DNA from: Corynebacterium haematomassiliense
GTDB lineage: Bacteria; Actinomycetota; Actinomycetes; Mycobacteriales; Mycobacteriaceae
DNA: 64,000 nt
Direction: 5' to 3'
Assembly: GCF_013978595.1 (NCBI RefSeq)
Contig: NZ_JACDTZ010000001.1
Location: forward strand, 1,426,001 to 1,490,000
A program made the position numbers and the translations under genes. Below are positions 27,226 to 34,880 of this stretch, in pieces (the first letter of the stretch is position 1; every line of letters begins with the position of its first letter). The notes below the pieces were generated by a model. It made no database searches and had not been told where the DNA came from. It saw only the letters and a list, made by a program, of their open reading frames with translations.

Positions 27226-27243
27226 TCGTCGAGAAGCAAATGC

Positions 27244-28278
27244 TTACTTGGACACGGACTTGCCCACGGAGTGGAGGTCCTGGCACGCCTCGATGACGCG
27301 CTCGGACATGGCCTGCTCGGCCTTCTTCAGGTAGGAACGCGGGTCGTAGGTCTTCTTGTTGCCCACCTCGCCGTCGATCTTGAGCACGCCGTCGTAGTTG
27401 GAGAACATGTGCGCCGCGACCGGGCGGGTGAACGCGTACTGGGTGTCGGTGTCCACGTTCATCTTGATCACGCCGTAGCGCAGGGCCTCCTCGATCTTCT
27501 CCTTCTCGGAGCCGGAGCCGCCGTGGAAGACGAAGTCGAACGGCTGCGCACCCTCGTCCAGGCCGAGCTTGCGGGCGGCGACCTTCTGGCCCATGTCCAA
27601 GACCTCCGGACGCAGCTTCACGTTGCCCGGCTTGTACACGCCGTGGACGTTGCCGAAGGTGGCGGCCAGCAGGTAGCGGCCGTTCTCGCCGGTGCCGAGG
27701 GCATCGACGGTCTTCTCAAAATCGGCTTCGTTGGTGTACAGGTTCGAGCCGGCGCGAGCCTCGACGCCGTCCTCCTCGCCGCCGACGACACCGATTTCCA
27801 CCTCGAGGATGATGTTCGCCGCGTGCGCCTTAGCCAGGAGCTCCTGCGCGATCTCGAGGTTCTCGTCGATCGGCACTGCGGAGCCGTCCCACATGTGGGA
27901 CTGGAACAGCGGCAGCTCGCCGCGGTCCACGCGCTCCTGGGAGATGGCGATGAGCGGACGGACGTAGTCGTCCAGCACTTCCTTCTGGCAGTGGTCGGTG
28001 TGCAGGGCGATGTTGACGTCGTAGTGCTGCGCCACCTCGTGCGCGAACGACGCCAGCGCCTTCGCGCCCGCAACCTTGTTCTTCACGCCCAGGCCAGAGC
28101 CGAATTCGGCGCCGCCGGTGGAGAACTGGATGATGCCGTCAGACTCCGCCTCGGCGAAACCCTTGATAGCCGCGTTGATGGTCTCCGACGAGGTGCAGTT
28201 GATCGCCGGGAACGCGAAGCCGCCCTTCTTGGCGGTGTCCAGCATCTGGTTGTAGACCTCGGGGGTTGCGATAGGCAT
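27244..28278 (-). CDS. fba: Class II fructose-bisphosphate aldolase
   Basis: 344 residues, normal for class IIA aldolases. It cleaves fructose 1,6-bisphosphate to glyceraldehyde 3-phosphate and dihydroxyacetone phosphate in glycolysis and runs the reverse in gluconeogenesis. The zinc and catalytic segments are present: IALHTDHCQKEVLDDYVRPL (zinc His and catalytic Asp), IGVVGGEEDG, ATFGNVHGVYKPGNVKL (His), FVFHGGSGSEKEKI (His and phosphate loop) and IKMNVDTDTQYAF. A good RBS (AGGAGG) precedes the ATG. A monocistronic unit is likely, since it has its own terminator. Confidence 0.97.
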   Translation of the reverse strand: MPIATPEVYNQMLDTAKKGGFAFPAINCTSSETINAAIKGFAEAESDGIIQFSTGGAEFGSGLGVKNKVAGAKALASFAHEVAQHYDVNIALHTDHCQKEVLDDYVRPLIAISQERVDRGELPLFQSHMWDGSAVPIDENLEIAQELLAKAHAANIILEVEIGVVGGEEDGVEARAGSNLYTNEADFEKTVDALGTGENGRYLLAATFGNVHGVYKPGNVKLRPEVLDMGQKVAARKLGLDEGAQPFDFVFHGGSGSEKEKIEEALRYGVIKMNVDTDTQYAFTRPVAAHMFSNYDGVLKIDGEVGNKKTYDPRSYLKKAEQAMSERVIEACQDLHSVGKSVSK

Positions 28279-28326
28279 GGAAATCCTCCTGCTAGGGGTT
28301 GCAGTTACGCACCCAGTATGCCCGTT

Positions 28327-29523
28327 TTACGCCTGCGCTGCAGCCACCCTCGCCGCCGCCTCCAGCAGCATCCAGCCGGAAAGTTGGACGGACAGGTCGC
28401 GCTCGTCGATACGCACGAGCCCCACCGCCTCGCTTATAGACGACGGCCCGAGCCCGTAGTTGTGCGGCAACTTCGCATCCTGGGTCCACTCCGCGGCGAA
28501 CACCGGCAAACCGTCGACCTCCAGGCGGTGCGACCACAGCGACTCCGCCGACTGCATGACCAGCCGCGCCGCGATCTTGCGGGTGGCGACGTTCTCCTTC
28601 GAATCCTCCGGCAGCCGCATGGCAACCTCGGCCAGGTAGCGCGCGAGAATTCCCTTGAACAGGCCGCCGTCGCCCTCCCCAGACTCCTCCGGCGGGCTCA
28701 GCAGCACGCCCTGCGGGGTGGCCAGGTGCAGCGCAATCGCCTGCACAATCGCGCGGATGTGGGTGATGTAGAACATCGACGCGTCCGCGCGCTCCGAGTA
28801 AACGAAGGAATCGATCTGCTCGTCGTGCGCCAGGCCGACGTCCTCACGCAGCGCGAGCGCGATCTCGAGGCTGGCTCCGAGCGCGGTGCCCTGGTTGTAG
28901 GTGTACACCTTATCGACGACCTCCGGTCCGCTCATGCGCATCCGGATGCCGTCGTCAAGCAGGCCGTCCTCACGCACCAGGTTGTCGAAGATCCAGTCCA
29001 CAATCTCGCGCGCCTTGTCTAGGCGGCCGGTGCGGGCGAACAGCAGCGCCGCGGTGGCGTTCGACGGCACGTTGTAGAACGTCTCGCCGCTTCGCCACGG
29101 CAGCACGCCCGTCACCGGGTCGATGCCCGCGAGCAGGTCAAACTCCAGGTCGTCCAGGTGGCGGTTGCGCTTGATCCCGCCGATGCGGGTCGCGCGGTTC
29201 CACGCCAGCGCCAGCCACGCCTTGTCGTCGTAGTGGACGTTGGTCAGCAGCTTGCCGCGGTTGCGGCGCTGCACCCCGCGCAGCGTGTCCGCGATCCGGC
29301 GGCGGCGCGATTTGGTCTCACGGCGGGTGGCGGCGTCGACCTGGCAGTCCAGGTACTGGGCCTGCCACCAGTAGTGCCAGTGCCAAAACAGGCGGTCCTT
29401 GGGGCCCGGCGGCCACGCCACCACCGCCAGGTTCGTCTTGGGCAGGCCCCAAAGCTTTTGCGCGTGGCGTTCATTTACGGCAGATTCAGCCAGGTCGGCG
29501 CGGTGCGCCCACGTTTCCGGCAC
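28327..29523 (-). CDS. Glycoside hydrolase family 76-like protein
   Basis: 398 residues from a GTG at 29523 that follows GAGGAG by 7 nt; a TTG at 29544 would put the RBS inside the frame. Family 76 enzymes are alpha-1,6-mannanases with adjacent catalytic aspartates. Here NVHYDDKAWLALAWNRAT (about residue 95) gives the DD pair, and FYNVPSNATAALLFARTG and VYTYNQGTALGASLEIAL match later conserved blocks. No signal peptide is visible, so it may act in the cytoplasm or on lipomannan precursors; the substrate is inferred only. The intergenic repeat copy 2 lies just upstream. Confidence 0.8.
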   Translation of the reverse strand: MPETWAHRADLAESAVNERHAQKLWGLPKTNLAVVAWPPGPKDRLFWHWHYWWQAQYLDCQVDAATRRETKSRRRRIADTLRGVQRRNRGKLLTNVHYDDKAWLALAWNRATRIGGIKRNRHLDDLEFDLLAGIDPVTGVLPWRSGETFYNVPSNATAALLFARTGRLDKAREIVDWIFDNLVREDGLLDDGIRMRMSGPEVVDKVYTYNQGTALGASLEIALALREDVGLAHDEQIDSFVYSERADASMFYITHIRAIVQAIALHLATPQGVLLSPPEESGEGDGGLFKGILARYLAEVAMRLPEDSKENVATRKIAARLVMQSAESLWSHRLEVDGLPVFAAEWTQDAKLPHNYGLGPSSISEAVGLVRIDERDLSVQLSGWMLLEAAARVAAAQA

Positions 29524-29634
29524 AGGGGGACTCCTCAAGTTCAAACGGTTCGTACCTATATTGCCAGAGTGGCCGGATTCGTTTCACCGGTTCCGGCGGG
29601 TTGTGGGGGTGGCGGCGGGTTTTGGGCCTAGCCT

Positions 29635-29745
29635 CCTAAACGAAACGTGCAAAAGTTGACAATTGATACGGTCGTTCAACTTTAAACGTGCAGGTCAGAA
29701 GATTATAAGTTCTGACGCATGTAAAGTTTTGCGAAACCTGGGCGG
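29635..29745. repeat. Promoter-like intergenic repeat, copy 2
   Basis: Homologous to 26999-27122 in the same orientation. On the minus strand it reads toward the GH76 gene. It contains GTCAGAA / TTCTGAC (29694-29716) flanking a perfect TATAAT (29707-29702), and an 8-bp inverted repeat AAAGTTGA / TCAACTTT (29652-29683) nearer the gene. Confidence 0.8.
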
Positions 29746-29750
29746 GATGG

Positions 29751-30413
29751 TTACCACGCCTGGGAGAGGTCCGCGTGCAGGCGGATCCAGGCGTGCATCG
29801 CGATGCCGGCCGCGACGCCAGCGTTGATGGAGCGGGTGGATCCGAACTGGGCGATCGAGCAGGTCATCACCGACGCCTCCTGGGCTGCTTCGGTCACGCC
29901 GGGGCCTTCCTGACCGAACAGCAGGACGCACTCGCGGGGCAGCTCGGCGGTCTCCAGCGGCACGGAGCCGGGGGTGTTGTCGATGGCGACCACCGGGATG
30001 CCCTCCGCGGCGGCCCATTCCATGAGGTCGGCAACCGTTTCGTGGTGGCGGATGTGCTGGTAGCGGTCCGTGACCATCGCGCCGCGCCGGTTCCACCGCT
30101 TCCGTCCGACAATGTGCACCTCGCGGGCCAGAAAGGCGTTGGCGGTGCGCACGACGGTGCCGATGTTCATGTCGTTTTCGAAGTTCTCGATGGCCACGTG
30201 GAACGGGTGCCGGCGCTGGTCCAGGTCGGCCACGACCGCATCCAGCGACCAGTAGCGGTACGCGTCGACGACGTTGCGGCGGTCACCGTCGCGGAGAAAC
30301 TCCGGGTCCAGGCGGGGGTCGTCGGGCCACTCACCTTCCCAGGGGCCGACGCCGTGGCGGCCTTCGTTCCATTCGGTGGGGCCGCGGAGCTCGTCTTCAG
30401 GCGAATTAGGCAA
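29751..30413 (-). CDS. TrmH/SpoU-family RNA 2'-O-methyltransferase
   Basis: About 220 residues with the SPOUT fold: FENDMNIGTVVRTANAFLAR (motif 1), CVLLFGQEGPGVTE (motif 2) and STRSINAGVAAGIAMHAW (motif 3). It should transfer methyl from S-adenosylmethionine to a ribose 2'-OH of tRNA or rRNA; the target base is not predictable. The start is uncertain: the frame is open into pyrE, and a TTG at 30413 overlapping the pyrE stop by 8 nt is the best candidate (MPNSPEDELRG). Operon with pyrE. Confidence 0.88.
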   Translation of the reverse strand: MPNSPEDELRGPTEWNEGRHGVGPWEGEWPDDPRLDPEFLRDGDRRNVVDAYRYWSLDAVVADLDQRRHPFHVAIENFENDMNIGTVVRTANAFLAREVHIVGRKRWNRRGAMVTDRYQHIRHHETVADLMEWAAAEGIPVVAIDNTPGSVPLETAELPRECVLLFGQEGPGVTEAAQEASVMTCSIAQFGSTRSINAGVAAGIAMHAWIRLHADLSQAW

Positions 30414-30933
30414 GGCCGAGGTCTTCGAGTCCGAGGAGGAAGCGGTACTCCAGGCCGGCATCGCGGAGCACCTTATCGGCGCCGGTCGCGCGGTCGACGA
30501 CGGTGGCCACGGCGACCACCTCGGCGCCCTCCTCACGGCAGGCTTCGACGGCGGTGAGCGGCGAGTTGCCCGTGGTGGTGGTGTCCTCGACCACCAGCAC
30601 GCGCTTGCCCTTGATGGACGGGCCCTCGATGCGGCGCTGCATGCCGTGCTTCTTGGCCTCCTTGCGCACCACAAAGGAATCGATCGGGCGGCCGGGGGCG
30701 TGCATGACGGCGGTGGCGACGGGGTCGGCGCCCAGGGTGAGGCCGCCGACGGCGTCGAAGTCCAGGTCGTCGGTGAGCTCGCGCAGCAGTTTGCCGATCA
30801 GCGGGCTGGCCTCGTGGTGCAGCGTCGCGCGGCGCAGATCCACGTAGTAGTCCGCCTCCTTACCCGAAGACAGGGTCACTTTGCCGTGCACCACTGCCAG
30901 CTCTTTGACCAGCTCAGCGAGTTTTTCCTTCAT
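30406..30933 (-). CDS. pyrE: Orotate phosphoribosyltransferase
   Basis: 175 residues. It makes OMP from orotate and PRPP in pyrimidine synthesis. The PRPP-binding motif VLVVEDTTTTGNS is present, as are the N-terminal GKVTLSSGKEADYYVDLR segment and a catalytic-loop lysine-rich stretch (VVRKEAKKHGMQRRIEG). AAGGAG precedes the ATG. The gene follows the membrane-protein gene by 4 nt and overlaps the methyltransferase gene, forming an operon on the minus strand. Confidence 0.96.
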   Translation of the reverse strand: MKEKLAELVKELAVVHGKVTLSSGKEADYYVDLRRATLHHEASPLIGKLLRELTDDLDFDAVGGLTLGADPVATAVMHAPGRPIDSFVVRKEAKKHGMQRRIEGPSIKGKRVLVVEDTTTTGNSPLTAVEACREEGAEVVAVATVVDRATGADKVLRDAGLEYRFLLGLEDLGLA

Positions 30934-30937
30934 CGTT

Positions 30938-31846
30938 TTACTCCTTGTCGTCGAAAATTGAGCTCGGGCCCTGCATGCGGCGCACCCGGGTCAGGTCCAC
31001 CACGCGGCGCTCGTCGCCGGCGATGGTTTCCACGTCGTCGCCGCCGATGGTGTGGTCGGCCACCTCGCCGCGCTCGCCGCCGGTGGTGCGGGTGGGCAGC
31101 TCCACGGGGTCTTCGGGGCGCTGCATCACCGGCTCGTCGTCTACCTCAGGTTCGGCCGCGGGGGCCTGGCCCGGGATGTCGCGGGTGGGGAATGGGAGGG
31201 TGAGCGGAGCATCGTCGAGAGGCGGGAGCGTCCGGGCCGCGTCCGCGAGCAACGCCAGGGGCGCAAGGGTGGCGTCCCAGTCCTGCGGGGTGGCGTCGCG
31301 GCCCAGCTGCGCAATCGCCCACGCGCCCTCGAACCAAACGGCCTGCACTGCGGCGGGCAGTTGTTCGAGCGCGGTGAGCACTCGCCTATCGACGAACCTC
31401 CGGCCCGCCCCCGCCTGCGTAGCAAAACACGTGAACCCGTGGTGCGTGTCCAGCTCCACCAGGTCATCGGAGCCTTCCGCCGCGAAATCCGTGCGGCGGA
31501 AATCCACCACCGCGCTGGTTTCCGCGCCGGTGCCCATGGCGATGACGGTGGCCTCTCCCAGGTCAGCCACGTGCGCGTCGTGCCCGTAGGCACTGCCTGT
31601 GGCAACGTTTCGGGCCGAGGCTCCCCCGGCGGCGGCGCCGCGCGACCACTCACCTGCCAGCATGTCGTCCCTGGACGCGAACGCGTAGCCGTGCTCGCGG
31701 GCCCAGGCGCGGCGGGCGCGCTTGCTGGGCTTGGCCGGTTTAGCGGGCTTTTCGGGTTGTGCGCTGCCCTCGCGGGCATCCGATGCGAACAGCGCCACGG
31801 CGGCAAGCAGCGCCGCGAGTGCGAGAACGAACAGCAGGATGACCAT
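30938..31846 (-). CDS. Hypothetical protein with N-terminal membrane helix, 302 aa
   Basis: An N-terminal hydrophobic helix (MVILLFVLALAALLAAVALF) is followed by a Lys/Pro/Arg stretch (EKPAKPAKPSKRARRAW) and a cytoplasmic globular domain with TVIAMGTGAETSAVVDFRRT. The C-terminus is charged and disordered. I do not recognise the domain. It lies between the rhodanese and pyrE in the same direction, a conserved place for a corynebacterial hypothetical gene. A repeat-box copy (31384-31405) lies in frame and encodes GRRFVDRR, so the motif is tolerated inside the protein. Confidence 0.8.
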   Translation of the reverse strand: MVILLFVLALAALLAAVALFASDAREGSAQPEKPAKPAKPSKRARRAWAREHGYAFASRDDMLAGEWSRGAAAGGASARNVATGSAYGHDAHVADLGEATVIAMGTGAETSAVVDFRRTDFAAEGSDDLVELDTHHGFTCFATQAGAGRRFVDRRVLTALEQLPAAVQAVWFEGAWAIAQLGRDATPQDWDATLAPLALLADAARTLPPLDDAPLTLPFPTRDIPGQAPAAEPEVDDEPVMQRPEDPVELPTRTTGGERGEVADHTIGGDDVETIAGDERRVVDLTRVRRMQGPSSIFDDKE

Positions 31847-31875
31847 CGCGGCCTATGCTACCGCGCGGCCCGACA

Positions 31876-32718
31876 CTAAATGTCCGTCGCCACCGGGTTG
31901 TCGCGGTTGCCGCTCCACTGGGACCATCCGCCCACGTAGTGCGTCAGCAGCGGCAGGCCGGCCTGCTCCATCGCGGCCAGCAGCAGGGCTGAGTGGTTGC
32001 CGGATCCGGAGTAGGTGATCACGCTGGCCGGGTCCGTGTTCTGGGTAACCCCCAGCTCGGAGAAGCGGTCGCGGATCTCATCGGTGCCCTTCACCTTGTG
32101 GGTCTCCGGGTCGAACAGGTCGTTCACCGGCAGGTTCCGGGCACCCGGGATGTGCCCGGCGCGCAAATCCAGGATCTCGCGGAGGCCCTGGAAACGGCGG
32201 GCACCTCTGGCGTCGATAAGCAATCCCTCAAATGCCCTGACGTCCTCCATGGTTGCGGACGGCAAGCTGCCCTCGGTGAGTTTGACGTCGCGCGGGACGA
32301 CGATGCCGCCCGGGCCCGCGACTGTGGGGAAGCCTCCGCCGTCCCAGGTAGCGAAGCCGCCGTCGAGGATGTGCACGTCCGTGACCCCGGCCCAGCGCAG
32401 GATCCACCACGCGCGGGCGGCGAACAGTCCGTTGCCTCCGTCGTAAATGTACACCGGGCGGCCGTCCTCAATGCCCCAGCTCGCGGCGGCTTTACGCACC
32501 ACGTCGATGCTGGGCAGCGGGTTGCGGCCCACCGCGCGGCCGGGCAAGCCGGCGAGCTGCACCGACGGGTCGCAGTACAGCGCCGTCGGGATGTGCTCAG
32601 ATTGGAATTTGGACCACGCTTTGCCTGCTTTCGGCTCCCACAGCGCGGCGATGATGGTCTGCTTCTGGCCAGTCTGGATTCGCTCGTTGAGTTCAGCGGC
32701 GGAGACAAAGACGCTCAT
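31876..32718 (-). CDS. sseA: Thiosulfate/3-mercaptopyruvate sulfurtransferase-like protein with Ser at the active site
   Basis: 280 residues with two rhodanese domains. The N-terminal copy carries RPVYIYDGGNGLFAARAWWI and HILDGGFATWDGGGFP, and the C-terminal copy carries LIDARGARRFQG and HIPGARNLPVNDLF. Enzymes of this class move sulfane sulfur through a cysteine in the loop TYCGSG. Here the loop reads VITYSGSGNHSALLL, with Ser (TCC) at residue 237, so no persulfide can form there. The protein may be inactive as a sulfurtransferase, or have another role. ATG start. Confidence 0.87.
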   Translation of the reverse strand: MSVFVSAAELNERIQTGQKQTIIAALWEPKAGKAWSKFQSEHIPTALYCDPSVQLAGLPGRAVGRNPLPSIDVVRKAAASWGIEDGRPVYIYDGGNGLFAARAWWILRWAGVTDVHILDGGFATWDGGGFPTVAGPGGIVVPRDVKLTEGSLPSATMEDVRAFEGLLIDARGARRFQGLREILDLRAGHIPGARNLPVNDLFDPETHKVKGTDEIRDRFSELGVTQNTDPASVITYSGSGNHSALLLAAMEQAGLPLLTHYVGGWSQWSGNRDNPVATDI

Positions 32719-32739
32719 GGCCGCAAGTGTAACGGTGTT

Positions 32740-33162
32740 TTACGCCATGTACCCGGGAGCGAGCTGGATTGTGCCCTGCTCCTCTAGCCCGCTGAGCCAC
32801 TCGGTGATCCCCTCGCGCGGGCAATCCGCGCCGATGCTGGCTGCGAGCATGCCGCCCGGCCCGAGCTCCACCCGGCACCCGAACGCCAGCAGGGTGCCGG
32901 CGATCTCGTCCGGGTCCAGCCCCTCTGGATCCTCCGGCAGCACGCGCACCGTCGACGCGCCGCCGCGCACCACAACGCGATCCACGTGGAACGCGCCGCC
33001 CACCGTCACGCACTCCACGATGTCGCCCATCGCTAGCGTCGTATCCACGAACGGCACGCTCGCCACCACAAAATGATTCGGCCCAATCTGGTGCGCCTGC
33101 AGCTGCTCGCTCTCAACGCCCGGGATTGCAACGCGGGTGAGGATCGTGGTGGTTGCCTGCAT
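32740..33162 (-). CDS. DUF4265-like small protein, 140 aa
   Basis: A 140-residue cytosolic protein with the layout of DUF4265: EQLQAHQIGPNHFVVASVPF and DTTLAMGDIVECVTVGG near the N-terminus, then an alpha/beta ACT-like half with PREGITEWLSGLEEQGTIQL. Function unknown. It sits 21 nt upstream of the rhodanese gene in the same orientation and divergent to panB. Confidence 0.65.
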   Translation of the reverse strand: MQATTTILTRVAIPGVESEQLQAHQIGPNHFVVASVPFVDTTLAMGDIVECVTVGGAFHVDRVVVRGGASTVRVLPEDPEGLDPDEIAGTLLAFGCRVELGPGGMLAASIGADCPREGITEWLSGLEEQGTIQLAPGYMA

Positions 33163-33232
33163 GCACGGCAGTCTAAACCCTTCCGCCGCCGATTTGGGAT
33201 TTTTACGGTTGCTGCTGGCCTAGACTGCATGC

Positions 33233-34051
33233 GTGACTGGATACTTAGCCCCCACCAAGAAAATGCGCGTCGCGGACTTCGCGCGCAGAAAGTCTGACGG
33301 CGAGAAGTGGGCGATGCTCACCGCGTACGACTACGCCACCGCCCGCGTGTTCGCGCAGGCCGGCATCGAGTGTCTCCTGGTCGGCGACTCCGCGGCCAAC
33401 GTGGTTTACGGCTACGACACCACCAGCCAGGTCTCCGTGGACGAGATGGCGTTCCTCGGCGCGGCCGTCGTGCGCGGCGCCGGGAATGCGCTGGTGATCA
33501 TGGACCTGCCGTTCGGGAGCTACGAGGCGAGCGACGAGCAATGCGTCCGCACCGCCACCGACCTGGTGCGCCGCACCGGCGCCCACATGGTGAAGCTGGA
33601 GGGCGGCGTGCGGATCGCCCCGCGCATCCGGGCGCTGAAAAACGCAGGTCTTGCGGTATGCGCCCACGTGGGGTTCACCCCGCAGTCCGTGGACAACTTG
33701 AGCGGGTTCAAGGTCCAAGGCCGCGACGCTGGAGCGGAGCAATTGCGTGACGACGTCCACGCAGTCGTCCAAGCCGGCGCCGACATGGTGGTCTTCGAAA
33801 TGGTGCCCGCGGATTTGGCGGCGGAACTTACCGCCTCGTGCCCGGTCCCGACCGTCGGCATCGGCGCGGGTGCAGGCACCGACGCCCAGGTGCTGGTCTG
33901 GCACGACATGGCGGACATGCCCGCCGGCGACCACCGCGCGAAATTCGTGCGCCGTTTCGGAACCGTCGGCGCGGACCTGGCCGCCGCGGCCGCGGACTAC
34001 AAGCGCGCCGTGCACACCGGGGAGTTCCCGGCCGACGAGCACACGTTCTAG
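33233..34051 (+). CDS. panB: 3-methyl-2-oxobutanoate hydroxymethyltransferase
   Basis: 272 residues from a GTG start. It makes ketopantoate from 2-oxoisovalerate and methylene-THF, the first step to pantothenate. Metal and substrate motifs are intact: MLTAYDYATARVFAQAGIEC, LLVGDSAANVVYGYDTT (metal Asp), VIMDLPFGSYEAS, HMVKLEGG (Lys), VCAHVGFTPQSV and VFEMVPADLA (catalytic Glu), and the PTVGIGAGAGTDAQVLVWHD loop. It converges on panC; elsewhere panBC usually form one operon, so here the genes are neighbours but on opposite strands. Confidence 0.96.
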   Translation: MTGYLAPTKKMRVADFARRKSDGEKWAMLTAYDYATARVFAQAGIECLLVGDSAANVVYGYDTTSQVSVDEMAFLGAAVVRGAGNALVIMDLPFGSYEASDEQCVRTATDLVRRTGAHMVKLEGGVRIAPRIRALKNAGLAVCAHVGFTPQSVDNLSGFKVQGRDAGAEQLRDDVHAVVQAGADMVVFEMVPADLAAELTASCPVPTVGIGAGAGTDAQVLVWHDMADMPAGDHRAKFVRRFGTVGADLAAAAADYKRAVHTGEFPADEHTF

Positions 34052-34074
34052 GAGGGCGCGGGTCGCTTGCAGCG

Positions 34075-34869
34075 CTAGAGCTCGATCGGGGCGTTGTCCA
34101 GCAGACGGGTCGCGCCGACCTTCGCCGCCACGAGCAGACGCGCCGGACCCGTGTACCCCTCCGGCAGATCTGACATGTCGGGGGCGGTGGCGACGAGGTA
34201 GTCGAGGTGGAGGCCTTTGGTGGCGTCGAGAAGCGAGCGCGCTTCGGCGAGGCTGCCGGTGGCCAGCGCCCGCGGGATGGCAAGGGCAATCTCGCGCTCC
34301 TCGGCGGAGAGGTAGCGGTTGCGCGAGGACAGCGCGAGGCCGTCGGTGTCGCGCACGATCGGGCAGCCGTGGATGCGCACGGGAAGGTGCAGGTCATCCA
34401 CCATTTGCCGGATCAGCGCGAGCTGCTGGTAGTCTTTCTCGCCGAAGAACGCGTCCGCTGCGCCGGTCAGCGCGAACAGCTTCGCCACCACCGTGAGCAC
34501 GCCCGCGAAATGCGTCGGCCTCGTCGCGCCCTCCAGCACCGCGCCGAGCGGGCCGGGCTGGATCGTGGTGCGCGGTCCGTGCGGGTACATCGTCTCCGGC
34601 GACGGCGCGAAGACGGCGTCGACGCCGAGGGCTTCAAGCTTTTCGACGTCCTCAGCCAACGTCCGCGGATATTTCTCCAAATCCTCTCCCGGCGCGAACT
34701 GCAGCGGGTTGACGAAGATGCTCACCACCACGGGGTTGCCCAACGCCTTGGCGGTGCGGACGAGAGCGAGGTGGCCGCTATGCAGCGCGCCCATGGTGGG
34801 GACGAGTGAGACGGGGCCGTCCGGAAGCGCGTTAGCCAGCGCTTCCGGGGTATGCACGAGTTGGGTCAT
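34075..34869 (-). CDS. panC: Pantoate-beta-alanine ligase
   Basis: 264 residues, the usual size. It joins pantoate and beta-alanine with ATP to give pantothenate. The nucleotidyl-transferase motif is present (VPTMGALHSGHLALVRTA with the HxGH signature), along with SIFVNPLQFAPGEDLEKYPR, FFGEKDYQQLALIRQMV and SSRNRYLS. It faces panB convergently with a 23-nt gap and is preceded by clpB on the same strand with only 11 nt between clpB stop and panC start. Confidence 0.96.
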   Translation of the reverse strand: MTQLVHTPEALANALPDGPVSLVPTMGALHSGHLALVRTAKALGNPVVVSIFVNPLQFAPGEDLEKYPRTLAEDVEKLEALGVDAVFAPSPETMYPHGPRTTIQPGPLGAVLEGATRPTHFAGVLTVVAKLFALTGAADAFFGEKDYQQLALIRQMVDDLHLPVRIHGCPIVRDTDGLALSSRNRYLSAEEREIALAIPRALATGSLAEARSLLDATKGLHLDYLVATAPDMSDLPEGYTGPARLLVAAKVGATRLLDNAPIEL

Positions 34870-34880
34870 GCACCCATTAT

